Assembly (NCBI GenBank): GCA_015143295.1
Contig: CM026553.1
Coordinates: forward strand, 682,001-746,000
Origin: Tetracentron sinense
Taxonomy: Eukaryota; Streptophyta; Magnoliopsida; Trochodendrales; Trochodendraceae
Length of the DNA stretch: 64,000 bases
Reading direction: 5' to 3'
Translations under genes and position numbers: made by a program
Part shown: positions 11,721 through 23,152 of the stretch, piece after piece
Position numbering within the stretch: the first letter of the stretch is position 1
Layout: each line of letters begins with the position of its first letter
The notes under the pieces: generated by a model
Told to the model about the DNA's origin: nothing
What the model saw: only the letters and a program-made list of their open reading frames with translations
The model's database searches: none

Positions 11721-12194
11721 AAGATCCTCACCCTAACCCATTCTCTCACCTGGAAAATCCGGAGAACTTTGAAGAGGCCCAGTTTTGCCAACCTATAACT
11801 TGGAGAACCCTCTAACTTTGGTGCGAGCCTTCAAAACCCAGAAATTCCAGCCATCCAAGCTATCAACGTAAGAGTGATCTTCACCAACTTTGGGGGAAAA
11901 ATCTTGGGAGTTCGGATCTCGTCGAAGTTTCTTCTTTCTTCAAATACTTAGAGCATCTAAAAAGGGAAAAGGTATGCAACATCCACATCTTCTACTTCTA
12001 CCCGTCCAAGTCTCTTCTTCCCTCACTTTCTTTGAGTAGCTCGGCGATTTCTCTCTTCACGGTTGTGCGGACGAGGAAATCCGGGCGAAGAAAAGGGCCG
12101 GAAGATAAGATTTTCGACTTTTTTTTTTTTAGTTTTATTTATTGTTAGTAGTTTTGTCCATTTTCCACCCAAAGGTAGGCGGGGCCCTTCTTAA

Positions 12195-12356
12195 CTCGGT
12201 CGAGGAGAGAAGTGTGGCCGTTCGCTGATTTAGGGAAAATGGATTTTGCCGCGCAAGTAGAGAGAAACTCACCCTAACTCGGTCGAGGAGGGGTGGCTTT
12301 CCAATCTCGAAATAAAAGAAAATAAGTAGAGAGTAAATCGCCTTAACTCGGTTGAG
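12195..12356. repeat. Three CTCGGTCGAG hairpin repeats in the LTR
   Basis: Copies at 12195-12204, 12278-12287 and 12347-12356 (the last with one C to T change) lie in a repeated context, TAACTCGGTCGAGGAG followed in the last two by a shared block CAATCTCGAAATAA. Confidence 0.65.
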
Positions 12357-12589
12357 GAGGGGTGGTTTTTCAATCTCGAAATAATAAAAAAGAAGAAAAT
12401 GATTTTAAATTAATTTAACGGAGAAAGTTAAGAGGTAACCGTCGCTCGACGGATGAGGTGGGGTGCCTAACACCTTCCCCAACTCATAAGAGAATCCCCG
12501 GACCCAATCTCGGTTTTTATTTTAATCGAGGGTTCTTAATTGTGGGTGACCAATCATACTTGGAATCTTGGTTGGTGGCGACTCTAACA

Positions 12590-13096
12590 GATCTCATCTT
12601 CTCATCAGTTGAAAAACACGGATGTGGGGAGGAGATCGACCCGGGCCGGCTATCGCACAATGACCACCTGAGGCGGCCAGTCGCCCGAGCCCAGCAGAGC
12701 TCATGGTCGCCTAGGCGACCGACTGCCTGAGACGATGCCTTTAACAATTATGTTTATTATGTTTGTTGGTATTGTTATGTATCTTATGAATTATAAATTT
12801 GTTATTGATTGAGAAATGATGATTTAGGAATATGAATCAATCATACATTGTATCGTTAACGCACATCTTTGCCCCTTTCCATTGCACCTCTTATTCACAT
12901 TGTTGTTTTTTTAAATGTTTTTATTGTCAAAGGTGTATTAACATTTTCTAAAGTTCTACTGCAAAACTCCATGTTTTGTCCTATTTTTTGGTTATTTTTT
13001 CAAAAATCACCGATAAACAATATATCTTGTGATATATTCCCGATATATCTTTTTTCCATGGTTAGACATGTCGAGTGATATTGACATTTAGAACCT
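12590..13096. other. Flank of the Tat element with a palindromic repeat fragment
   Basis: 12640-12745 is GC-rich and contains a perfect 16 bp palindrome GGTCGCCTAGGCGACC (12705-12720), followed by GCCTTTAACAATTATG. A CGCCTAGG-rich sequence also starts near 22679, so this is probably a fragment of a small DNA transposon. The rest is AT-rich with no gene. Confidence 0.4.
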
Positions 13097-13790
13097 TGGT
13101 TGAAAGTGATTCTAAGACCATGATCGATGTGGTCAACGGTATTGTGGATACCCCTTGGAGAGCGTGTTATTGGAGGAAGGAAATTGTTCAGATGTAAAAC
13201 AAATGCAATATGAATTTTGATCATGTCTTAAGAGAAAATAGTCAAGGCGTTGATTTCTTGGCTAACAAGGCTTGCATTAGCTCTAGGAGCAAAATTCTTA
13301 GGGGTTTGGATGATATTCCTGTTATACTTGAAGGAATTATCAGGACTGATCATAGTTACCAAGTACAGGTACGGGTATAATACGACAATGATTCGTTCGG
13401 GAAGTACGGGTGCTATACGGCAAAAGCATGGCAAAAGTATGGAAAAATTAAAAAATAATTATAAAGAAATAAAAATCATGATGTTAACTAATAACAATCA
13501 TTTAATATGGAATATGCGTTTAACATGATAAAAGTACGACACAAATATGCGTATTGTACGCGTTTAATACATAATATGCGTATTAAACGGGTATTATACG
13601 GTGATACAGGTATAACACGTAACACGGCAAAAATACGGAGTTCTAAATGGAGACCCCCTAAAAGTATTATGCGGGTACAATATGGGTATAATATGGGTTT
13701 TTGGTAACTATAGGACTGATAAGGCCGGTTTATTTAATATTAGGGTATGGAGTTTCTTAGGGGTTTGGTTTTATGTCCCCCTCCAGTGTA
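13097..13790 (+). pseudogene. LINE-type RNase H remnant, split by a MITE
   Basis: The reading LVESDSKTMIDVVNG, then PWRACYWRKEI, then FDHVLREN and GVDFLANKA matches the RNase H domain at the end of plant LINE or reverse transcriptase-like ORFs. One in-frame stop lies at 13196-13198. The frame is interrupted at 13351 by a 362 bp hAT MITE and continues in frame after it (KAGLFNIRVW), which is independent support for the insertion boundaries. No RT domain is visible upstream, so only the 3' end survives. Confidence 0.65.
13351..13712. mobile_element. hAT-type MITE with 8-bp target duplication
   Basis: Ends CATAGTTACCAA and TTGGTAACTATA are inverted repeats. GGACTGAT flanks both sides (13343-13350 and 13713-13720), the 8-bp duplication typical of hAT. 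The inside is AT-rich with repeated GGTATAATA-type words and no transposase; open frames here are chance. Confidence 0.85.
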
Positions 13791-14705
13791 TTTCGTATCT
13801 ATTTATTTAATAAATAGGTAGGGGTTCACTAAACCCCCCTCCCCCACTGGGAGGTGCTTCCATAAAATATTATATATATATACATATATATGTATATACC
13901 AATGTTTTAAAACCTGAAGGTGTGAGACGAGGCGTTAGAACCTCAAGATGCGTGAGGCGTAAGCCTCAAGGCGTGAGGCTTAACCCTTCGTACCTCACAA
14001 GAAAGCCCAATTTTCTCCCATTTTAACAAATAAATAAAATATAAGAGAAATTACAAAAATATTTAAGAAGTTAATGAAAGATTATAATGTATATATATAT
14101 ATAGAGAGAGATGTATGCTTATATATATACATTTATATTGCGTACATGTGTGTGTAGTGTGGGCGCATGTGTACACAAAGAAAATACTATGTAATTATTT
14201 AACTATCAAAAACAAATGCTGAAGTTTATCCATCATAATCTCTCTCCCCTCTTTCGACAATCATTGTAGACTTTGTTCTTTTTGTTCCATTTTTTATCCC
14301 CAAACACTTGAAATCCTCCTTTATTGTTCTTAGAATTGTCTGCAAAGATGGTTATATCAAAGTGTATCTTAACAATAGAGATTTTGTAATTTACATTAAT
14401 TACAGGCCCCTTAATCAAGGAAATGTGTCATATATAGATCTCATATTGGGGAGATGTCTGCAACAAAAAGTTCATCAGGTGATGCCTCAGGCGTCTATGA
14501 GGTTTGTCGCCTAGTCGCCTTGACAACTATGATGTGACTAGAACCCTAAATTTAGTTAATGTATTAGGCGTATGCTACAGACATAAAACGAGCCTCAAGA
14601 CGTGAGGCGTGTTCCTCATGTGAGATTCACACTTTGAGGCGTGAGCCTTATGATATTTAAACCTCATGGTTAAGCTTCAAGACATTTTTCTTTAGCCTCG
14701 CCTTC

Positions 14706-15975
14706 TGTTGTGACCCAAAATCCCCCTTAGAAGTTTAGGAGACTTTGGCTCGTGACTTGACTTGACATATGAAACCATCCTGTACAATAAACAAGGCATG
14801 CTACAGCGGAAGCAAAATTTTCTCTTTATATAACATGATTGTATTCCAAGAGTTTGTACAATAACTATAAATCTAAAAGAGTGGATATGCCCACTCATTA
14901 GAATGTATATACATATCACTCACTCTCGTAACTCAATAATATACCTCGTAAGTCCACTTGTCAAGGTCCTTTCCCTCCTCCGGATAACCGCTCACTGGCT
15001 CCTCAACATACTCTTCTTCGACCCATGGCTCTGGCTCGCAAATGTCATAGAGAGTACTTGTTGACATCAAAATATACGGTTGAGTATTGAAACACTTAGC
15101 ATGTACAAGCCACTAGCTAATAGTAATATAATATGCATCATATCATTCTTGCAATTTAACACAATACAAATCATATTCATGCATAAGTCCAAATGCGAAA
15201 ACCCTTCTTAAAATCATGTGCAATCTTATTTAATCATACTTAAAGCTTACTTTTCGTGTTCTTAAAACATTTTTTTGTTCTTGTCTTGTTCTTGTTGTGT
15301 GAGATTCATGCTTGTCTTGTTCTTGTTCTTGCGTGAATCATGTTTGTCTTGTTCTTATTCGTCTTTTAACACTTGCTTGAAGCCGGATGTTAGTGCCCTT
15401 GAAAACGACTTGAAGCTGGGTATGTAAATACCCTTCATTGAACATGCTTGAAAATGGCTATTAACATCCTTGACCAACTCTTCCGTTAGACATTATCATT
15501 ATTACTTGTTTTTTCTTGAAGCCGGATAGGACATATCATTGGATATGCCTTATCCTTGACCAACCCAAAGTTTGGCTTTATCATTCGTGCTTGTGAAAAT
15601 CATAACTTGTTTCAATTGTTTTTGTTGTGATCTTGTAAATTTAGAATGCTCGTTCTTAAAGAAAACCCGATTCATGCAATGCATACATGTGCATATTGTA
15701 CTTGTGGACATTATGGTAGACTTAAAAACTCTTAAACAACATTATACAATCATAGAATTTCATCTATAGCAATAGCTTGCATATACATGGTTTAATATAT
15801 CACAAGTCCATTACTTTTTATCAATAACACATGCTTTTCATATTACTTTTTATCAAAAACCATAACAAAGGTAACTAGTAGGGTGCACTTTCCTTTCAAA
15901 GACCAAATCCCTTTGGTTGAGAGCTTTAGAAAAGGTTGAGGAGGCTTGAAGGAGCAAAACCAAGCTTTCACCTTT
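14706..15975 (-). repeat. Truncated 3' LTR of the Tekay-like element
   Basis: Matches 20047-21935 closely from TGT(T/C)G(T/C)GACCC through GGAGCAAAACCAAGCTTTCACC, then breaks off into integrase sequence. About 650 bp of LTR are missing. Differences near the end include C to T at CpG sites. Confidence 0.8.
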
Positions 15976-16532
15976 ATGAGTCATTGAAGGAAATGCGCAG
16001 ACTTTGTCAACCTGTCGACCACAACCGAAATAACATTGGAGTTCCTTGCTTTCTTTGGCAACCCAACTATGAAGTCCATAAAAATGTTCTCCCACTTTCA
16101 TTCAGGAATAAGGAGAGACTGCAAAAGACTTGCTGGCCTCATATGCTCGGCCTTGACCTGCTGGCATACCAAGCACTGAGATACATATTCTGCCACTTCT
16201 CTTTTCATGTTCCGCCACCAAAAGTGCCTCTTGAGGTTCCGGTACATCTTCGTACCCCTAGGATGTACCGTATACTTGGACCGAGAGCTTCTTCCAAGAT
16301 CTCTCGTCTCAATTTCTCATTAGCGGGAACACACAATCTTCCCTTAAATGTGATGACACCATCACCATTCAAGGAAAACTCCTAGCTGCCACTACTGACA
16401 GACTTATCCCTGTAAGCCAGTAACTCGGCATCCAAACCCTGTAGCTCTCGAATCCAGTTGAGGATATAAGGCCTGACAGTAATGTTAGCCATGACTAGCC
16501 CAAAAGTAGGAAGACTAAAGCTGGTGTCGAGG
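15976..16532 (-). pseudogene. Integrase, truncated (Tekay-like)
   Basis: Fragments read CVPANEKLRREIL, then the zinc-finger region with H...CLVCQQ, then WEHFYGLHSWVAK and the GCGRQVDKV block that begins the catalytic core. The sequence stops at PSMTHKGES, where it joins LTR DNA. Several frameshifts are present. The second catalytic D, the E and any chromodomain are absent. Confidence 0.75.
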
Positions 16533-17880
16533 TTAGACACATCCTTCAACAACTTCCACTCCCGTACCATCATGTGGGCCAAGAGGCTTCCTACTGAGAG
16601 CGTCTGCCACCATATTCATCTTACCCAGGTGGTACGGGATAGAACACTCATAATCTTTTAAGAACTCCACCCATTGGCACTGCCTCAGATTAGGATAGTT
16701 CTTCTCGTGATCTTTCAACTGCTGGGAAGCATAGGCGATGATTTTCCTGTTTTGCATCAGAACACATCCTAGCCTGACATGCGAGGCATCACTGTATACC
16801 ACGAGTCCACCACTCCCTTCTGGAACTGTGAGGACCGGGGCCGTAGTGAGCTGCTTCTTTAACTCATTGAAGCTCGTCTCGTACTTATCACTCCAATTGA
16901 ATTTAGCATTTTTCCGCGTGAGATGCGTGAGCGGTACCGCTAAACTTGAGAATCCCTCCACAAATTTCATGTAGTAGCCTGCCAATCCGAGAAAACTACG
17001 TATCTCGGTAACACTCTTGGGCCTCTCCCAGCTCATAATTGTCTTAATCTTTATGGAGTCAACTGAGATACCCTCCACAGATACCACATGGCCAAGGAAT
17101 GCCACTTTCTCTAACCAGAACTTATACTTACTCAGCTTAGCATATAGGTTATGCTTTAGTAGAGTCTGTAGCGTGAGTCGAAAATCTCGGTCATGATCGT
17201 CCCGTGTCCCTAAGTGTCCTGGAGTACACAAGGATATTGTCAACAAAGACAATCACACACCGATCCAGAGATGGTCTGAACACCCGGTTCATCAATCCAT
17301 AAAAGCTAACGGCGCGTTCGTCAGACCGAAAGGCATGACCAATAACTCATAATGTCCATACCGAGTCTTGAAAGCAGTCTTGGGAATATCTTCAGCCTTA
17401 ATCTCCAACTGATGATAGCTCGATCGAAGATCAATCTTGAAGAAAAATTTCACTCCCTTCAATTGGTCGAACAAGTCGTTTATTCAAGACAATGGATAAC
17501 GATTCTTGATTGTGACTTTGTTCAGCTACCTGTAGTCGATGCACATCCTCATCAACACATCATTCTTTTTCACAAAGAGCACTGGAGCTCCTCATGGTGA
17601 AACACTCGGTAGGATGAAACCAAGGTTCTACAACTCCTTTATCTACTCCTTCAATTCTTTTAGCTCTACCGGGGCCATCTTGTATGGAGCCCTAGAAATC
17701 GAAGCAGTGCCTGGAGCAAGCTTTATAACAAACTTTATCTCTTATCTAGAGCGAACCCTGGCAAATCCTCAGGAAACATGTCTAAGTACTCACTCACAAC
17801 CGGGATGGCTGAGGGGTCTCGTGCCTCTGGGTTTGCTAGGCTTAGAGCTGCAAAGCGGGCAATATCTCTCCTCCGTAGTC
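16533..17880 (-). pseudogene. Reverse transcriptase and RNase H (Tekay-like), broken
   Basis: 17292-17474 encodes RT palm parts ([33 protein letters not shown]). 16533-17252 encodes the rest of RT (KYKFWLEKVAFLGHVVS, RSFLGLAGYY) and RNase H (VVYSDASHVRLGCVLMQ, then ADALSRK). The segment between YPNL and QWVEFLKDYE is shortened, removing part of RNase H. The frame shifts between the two pieces, so no enzyme can be made. Confidence 0.85.
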
Positions 17881-17881
17881 C

Positions 17882-18202
17882 TCAGAAGTGAAACGGCTTA
17901 ACTCCATCCAGCTTGAAGTTTACCACATTCTCAAAACACGCCACATGCCCATGGTGAGTCGAGAGCCAATCCATCCTCAAGATGACATCAAAATCCTGGA
18001 AATCTAGGATGATCAGATCGGCTGGCAACTCATGCAGCCCAACTTGAATTACACAACTTCTGAACACACAGCTTGCGACCACTGTTTTGCCAAACGGAGT
18101 TGAGATGGACAACTCCTGATCTAGCCAACTAGGCTCTGAAGAAAAACCCTTGGCGAAGCTGGACGAGACAAAGGAATGTGTTGACTCAGTGTCAATCAAC
18201 AC
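17882..18202 (-). pseudogene. Aspartic protease (Tekay-like), active site altered
   Basis: The reading MLIDTESTHSFVSSSF followed by FDVILRMDWLS is the retropepsin fold of gypsy elements. The usual D-T/S-G triad reads DTE here, and the usual glycine before MDWL is R, so catalysis is probably lost even apart from other damage. It lies between gag and RT, in the expected order. Confidence 0.8.
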
Positions 18203-18559
18203 ACGAGCTAAGCACTAGGTCACTAGTGACGTGCCTGAGCATTACAACCAAGTCAATCCAATGCAATAAAGTATTAATATAGGTAGCATGTTATACATAT
18301 ATAACAAAATTTGCACATCATAAATCAATCGAACCCCATCAACTAAACTTGAGCGTACCTTTTTTTTTTTGTAAACTCAACACCACAAGGTGATTATTGA
18401 AGGCAATTGAAGGAAATAATCACACCACCAATGCAAACACACATACACACACAACATGCAAACAACACACCACACATACAGCCCAAATAAGCTTTAACCC
18501 AGAGCTCCTTAAAATGGGTACCAACCGTTTGAGGCGCAACTTGAGCGTACCTTGCACAA

Positions 18560-19800
18560 CATCGTCAGATGCATGTGTCCTGCTCAGTCATGGCAAAGAC
18601 CATTCCCTGATTCGCCTGGCAAGAGAGTTGTATGGGCTGGGAGGGCCTGGCAGCCTGTGAAGATCCCTGTTGAGAAGTTTGCCGAAATGGGGGCCTACTT
18701 CCCTGAGACTGGGCTGGCAACTGCATGCGTGGACAATCTTCGATCTAGTGGCCCTGGTCACCACAATGGAAACATCCACCTGATAGCTTACGACAATCCC
18801 CAACCTGGTGTCTCCTACCACAGTATGCGCAGACCTCAAAGGTAAACGTAGAGGGTGCAGGTGGCACATATTTAGTGGCTTGAGTAGTGGTGTGGCGAGG
18901 AGCCTGTGTAGTAGTCGGGCGGGGAGCCTACGGTGCAAAAGGAGGCCTCTGCGACTGTGCTGGCCCAGAAGCCTGGTATGGGGCAGTCCTGGCCCTTTTC
19001 TCAGGTGGCGCTGAGCCACTGGACTGACCTCTAACCATTTCCCTTCTCTTGAAGAATTCCTCAGAATTCATCTCTGCCAATTGGGCTTTATCCCCAACCT
19101 CTGCGTAGGTCTCATGCCTGAACATAGAGACCATGTCTCTGATATAAGCCTTCAATCCCCTCTTAAATTTCCTGGCCCTCATAGCCTCTGTGGCTAACAT
19201 CTATGGAGCGAACCTGGACAACTCCGAAAACTTGGCCTCGTACTCGGCCACCGACCAAATGCTTTGCTCCAAGGTAATGAACTCGACCTTCTTCTCCCAG
19301 ACTTCAATTAGGAAATATTTCTTCTAAAACACGTCAAGAAACTCTCCCTAAGACCATTCTTGATGTTGTCGAGTCAAGTCCTTCGTTCTGACGGCGGATC
19401 TCCACCAGTGATTAGCCTCACCCTCCATCATTAAGGCGGCTCAGGTGACTCTCTCAGCCTTAGTATGCAACAACACTGAAAATAGCTTCTCTAGCTGCTT
19501 GATCCATGCCTCAACAACCAATGGATCAATACTCCCATAAAATACCGGAGGCCTCATCCTCCGAAATGCCTCTATCCTTGCCTGTGCTCTTGGTACCCAA
19601 GGTGGTACTAGTTCAACATGCATGGCAGCCGACTCTCTAGCTGCAAGTATTGCCAAGGTCTCTGCAATAGACCCCAAGACCTGTGTGAGGTCGGGTTGCC
19701 CATCCCCCGAAGGAGCATCACCCCCCATTACCCCTTGTATGATATCCACGACCCCAATTACCGCGTCTCATTGTGTAAATCCTGAGAACAACAGTAAACA
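18560..19800 (-). pseudogene. gag: Gag with CCHC zinc knuckles (Tekay-like)
   Basis: 19441-19749 has the capsid start with PPVFYGSIDPLVVEAWIKQL, typical of gypsy gag. 18928-19200 has ARKFKRGLKAYIRD and a basic, proline- and glutamine-rich region. Near 18725-18835 two zinc knuckles follow: CAYCGRRHQVGDC and CFHCGDQGH..EDC, the second with a stop after H. The frame is broken between these parts. Gag would package element RNA in cytoplasmic particles; this copy cannot. Confidence 0.8.
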
Positions 19801-20046
19801 TGAGTCTAACTTGTAAACCAACTTCATTTCAATCACAATTTCAACTATTACCTAATGTTCATAAGGTATATAATAATACATCAAGGTATACATTGCAATA
19901 GTATAAGCATACAACTGATGTTTCCTAGCGTAAGACACTAAGTTCGGTTGAAATGTCAACCAGTTATTGACTAAGACTAAGGGTTACTCTATACTTGGAA
20001 TATGACTCCCTAGATGGACCTAATGCCTTTGCTCTAATACCAACTT

Positions 20047-21935
20047 TGTCGCGACCCAAAATCCCCCTTAGAAGTTTAGGAGACTTTGGCTCGTGACTTG
20101 ACTTGTCATATCAAACCATCCTGTACAATAAATAAGGCATGCTACAGCGGAAGCGAAATTTTCTCTTTATATAACATGATTGTATCCCAAGAGTTTGTAC
20201 AATAACCAGAAATCTAAAAGAGTGGATATGCCCACTCATCAAAATGTATATACATATCGCTTACTCTCGTAGCTCAATAATATGCCTCGTAAGGCCACCT
20301 GTCAAGGTCTTTTCCCTCCTGGGGATAACCGTCTACTGGCTCCTCAACATACTCCTCTTCGACCCATGGCTCTGGCGCGCAAATGTCAAAGGGAGTACCT
20401 GCCGGCATCAAAATGTACGGCTGTGTATTGAAACACTCAGCATGTACAAGCCACTAGCTAACAGTAATATAATATGCATCTTGACATGCTTGCAATTTAA
20501 CACAATACAAATCATATTCATGCATAAGTCCAAGTGCGAAAACCCTTCTTAAAATCATATGTGCATGCTTATTTAATCACACTTAAAAGCTTACTTTTCG
20601 TGTTTTTTAAAAATGTTTTTCGTTCTTGAAACATAGTTCTTGTCTTGTTCTTCTTGTGTGAGAATCATGCTTGTCTTGTTCTTATTCTTGCATGAGTCAT
20701 GCTTGTCTTGCCCTTGAAAACGACTTGAAGCCGGGTATGTAAATACCCCTCATTGAACATGCTTCAAAATGGCTACTAACATCCTTGACCAACCCTTCCG
20801 TTTGGCATTATCATTATTGCTTGTCTTTTCTTAAAGCCGGATAGGACATATCTTTGGATATGTCTTATCCTTGACCAATCCAAAGGCTTTATCATTTGTG
20901 CTTGTGAAAATCATAACTTGTCTCAATTGTTTTTGTTGTGATCTTGTAAACTTTAGAATGCCCGTTCTTAAAGAAAACCCGATTCATGCAATGCATACAT
21001 GTGCATATTGTACTTGTGAACATTATGGTAGTCTTAAAAGCTCTTTAACAACATTGCACAACCATAGAATTTCATCCATAGCAATAGCTTGCATATACAT
21101 GGTTTAATACATCACATGTCCATTACTTTTCATCAACAACACATGCTTTTTATCAAAAACCGTAACAAAGGTAACTAGTAGGGTGCACCTACCTTTCAAA
21201 GACCAAATTTCTTTGGTTTAGAGCTTTAGAAAGGTTGAGGAGGCTTGAAGGAGCAAAACCAAGCTTTCACCTTGATCTCAAGACCAACCAATGCAAACCC
21301 TAGAAGCAACCCTAGCCTTCCCTCTTCTTCTCTCTCAAAATCTCCCAAATTTGTGCCTTAGAGGGTTTGTGAAACCCTAACCCACGAAATTGGGTAATAT
21401 AGGTTAAGGGGTGATCAAGGACCAAAATACCCTTAATGAAATGGCTTAAAATGGCCAAACAAGCCAAAAATCGCATAAGCGGTCTACCGGAGGTGTCCAC
21501 GGTCAAAAACCCCCTCTCTGGAAAATTTCTTTATACAAAGGAGTGCAAGCACCGATCGACCGGTCAGGTCAAGCGGTCAACTGGTAGTGGACGGGTCATG
21601 GGCACCAGTCGACCGGTTGACCCTGTCCAAGCGGTCGACCGGTGGTGGACGGGTCGGCTGGTCATGGGCATTGGTCAACCGGTTGACCCTGTTTTTGCCT
21701 GTTTTGCTGATTTTTCTCATTTTCCCGTACTTAGGACTTTTCCTCCTTTTTTTTTAACCCCCATAAACATAAAATAAAATACCCTTAAGACTTTAAAACA
21801 TGCTATAACATATTTAACACTCTAATTGAATTTCAAAACCCTCTTCTTCATTGATATCATCCAACACAATACATAGGCTTCAATGCCTCAAAACACTATT
21901 CACAGTGCCATGCAATCAAGTTCCGGGGTTCTACA
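20047..21935 (-). repeat. 5' LTR of the Tekay-like element, full length
   Basis: 1889 bp, plus-strand start TGTCGCGACCC and end TCTACA. On the coding strand it runs TGTAGAACCCCGG to GGGTCGCGACA. The solo LTR at 57693-59936 has the same ends. A palindrome array (21551-21692) lies about 250-385 bp from its coding-strand start. Confidence 0.85.
21551..21692. repeat. GGTCGACCGGTTGACC palindrome array in the LTR
   Basis: Two tandem units (21571-21628 and 21629-21692) begin AAGCGGTC and end GACCCTGT. Both contain variants of GTCGACCGGT, and the second has a perfect 16 bp palindrome GGTCAACCGGTTGACC (21673-21688). A single extra motif lies at 21551-21566. Confidence 0.8.
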
Positions 21936-22234
21936 CCTTCCTCACGTGAGATTCACACTTTGAGGCATGAGCCTTATGGGATTTTAGCTTCAAGACATTT
22001 TCCTTGAGCCTCGCCTTAAGGTGAGCCTCAATGCATAAGCCTCACACGCCTTTTAAAACACTGATACTGTATATACATATGATTTTTTATTCACTTTTAT
22101 TTTTGGGTACACATCATTTAGCTATGTTAGTTCACTCCTAACACTTGTTAGGATGTTAGTAGGTTAGTAAATTGAGGGGTTTTCCAACTGCTTCACTGTT
22201 AAAAGACTTGAACCCGAGTCCTCGCCCATGTGGG

Positions 22235-23144
22235 CATAGTAACAAAGTCGGGGTTCGGGAATAATTCTGCAAGGGTCAAGTATGGAAAAATTCGGATAAA
22301 TACAATAAAGCTTCGGAAAAAAACGGAGAAAGTAATTTTTTAAAAATACTTATAAAAATTAAAAACATGGTACTAATTAAGATATCTAACAATTTGGTGA
22401 GGTAATATACAAAAAAATTAATTATAATCAACAACAATAAGTTCATAACGTCATTTTAACATCTAATTCCATTCCATCAAGACATCAAAATTTATTAAGA
22501 CATCAACTATCAAGATTAAAAACAAGACTTATTGTTTGCATTCTCGCAGTTTCATCAATGAAAAGTATTACAAAATACAAACTATATGATAAAATCACTT
22601 GTTATTCATCAATCACTCAAAAGCATCATTTCATCAAGGTCATCAATATTTGCATCACCTTCATTTCCTAAAAAGCAGTATAGTTAAGGCGTCGCCTAGG
22701 TGTTTTTGGGGGTGGGGCGCCCAACTAGGTGATTTGGCAGTCGGAAATAGCTAGGCGGTCACCTAGGCGGTCTGCCTTATAAAAGTTGTTGTTGTTGTTG
22801 TTTTTTTTCTTTTTTTGCTTAAAAAAATCCAAAAAATCCCAATAAATAAAAAAACATATAATGAAGAAGTAACAAGATTCTAAATCGTTTTTTTCACTAA
22901 AAATATTTTTTTTTTCACTCAAAAGCAGCATCATCATCAAGGTCATCACTATCTCCATCATCTTCATTCCCTGAAGATTCACTGGAAGAGGGTGCTCCAT
23001 CCTCAAGATTATTCCTTTTTTTTCTTCGTATTATTCGTTTTAACTGCGTTTTAAACTATAATATGCATGAATTAAAAGTTGCTTTCTAATGAGTGTTTTA
23101 AACGGGTTTTATTTCTTTTAAAAACACTATTTTTTGTTACTATG
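22235..23144. mobile_element. hAT-type element, CATGTGGG target duplication
   Basis: Ends CATAGTAACAAA and TTTGTTACTATG are perfect inverted repeats. CATGTGGG flanks both sides (22227-22234 and 23145-23152). The 910 bp body is AT-rich; from about 22679 it contains another repeat starting TATAGTTAAGGCGTCGCC. Two nearby copies of a CTTGATGA-type acidic coding remnant (22610-22670 and 22915-22985, minus strand) may come from a transposase tail. Confidence 0.85.
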
Positions 23145-23152
23145 CATGTGGG

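Larger units (their letters stand above)
1..12589 (+). mobile_element. Tat-lineage Ty3/gypsy element, 3' part
   Basis: The element enters the window inside its coding region and ends with a 3' LTR. In order it has a pol pseudogene on the plus strand, a repeat-rich spacer, two genes on the minus strand, a polypurine tract and an LTR of about 1.2 kb. Tat assignment rests on the second RNase H (archaeal-like type) after the classical one, the long region between pol and the 3' LTR, and LTR ends TGTAGACACC...CTCTAACA. The 5' LTR, gag and protease lie outside the window, so the target duplication cannot be tested; GATCT follows the LTR. Confidence 0.8.
11377..12589 (+). repeat. 3' LTR of the Tat element
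   Basis: A 1213 bp LTR beginning TGTAGACACC and ending GGCGACTCTAACA. It contains a TATA-like box near 11714, two GC-rich hairpins (11540, 11586), three CTCGGTCGAG-type hairpins (12195-12356) and GGTGCCTAACACCTTCCCC near 12462, which recurs in the Tat-type solo LTR near 44847. The 5' partner is outside the window. Confidence 0.75.
14706..21935 (-). mobile_element. Tekay/Del-like Ty3/gypsy element with CCTTC target duplication
   Basis: On the plus strand the element starts TGTTGTGACCC and ends GGGTTCTACA, with CCTTC on both sides (14701-14705 and 21936-21940). Coding is on the minus strand: gag, protease, RT, RNase H, integrase. Both LTRs are present, but the one next to integrase lacks its inner part because a deletion joins mid-integrase to mid-LTR near 15975. 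The lineage is inferred from gag and LTR style; the chromodomain region is lost in the deletion. Confidence 0.85.
13900..22063. mobile_element. hAT-like element containing a nested gypsy element
   Basis: The left end CAATGTTTTAAAAC and right end TTTTAAAACACTG are inverted repeats of the same type as the element at 45194-46032. The body is rich in GTGAGGCG words. GTATATAC stands directly before the left end (13892-13899) and again five bases after the right end (22069-22076); since that word is palindromic and lies in AT-repeat DNA, the duplication is only suggestive. Without the nested gypsy element (14706-21935) the element is about 0.9 kb. Confidence 0.6.

Noticed and set aside
13250..13707. 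Plus-strand frames of 92 and 66 residues.
   Set aside because: They read into or lie within a hAT MITE made of repeated TATA/GGTA words.
22725..23006. A 93-residue minus-strand frame with DSDDLDD-like acidic parts.
   Set aside because: Low-complexity runs (K, N, M) and its place in a hAT element make it at most a transposase-tail scrap, not a gene.
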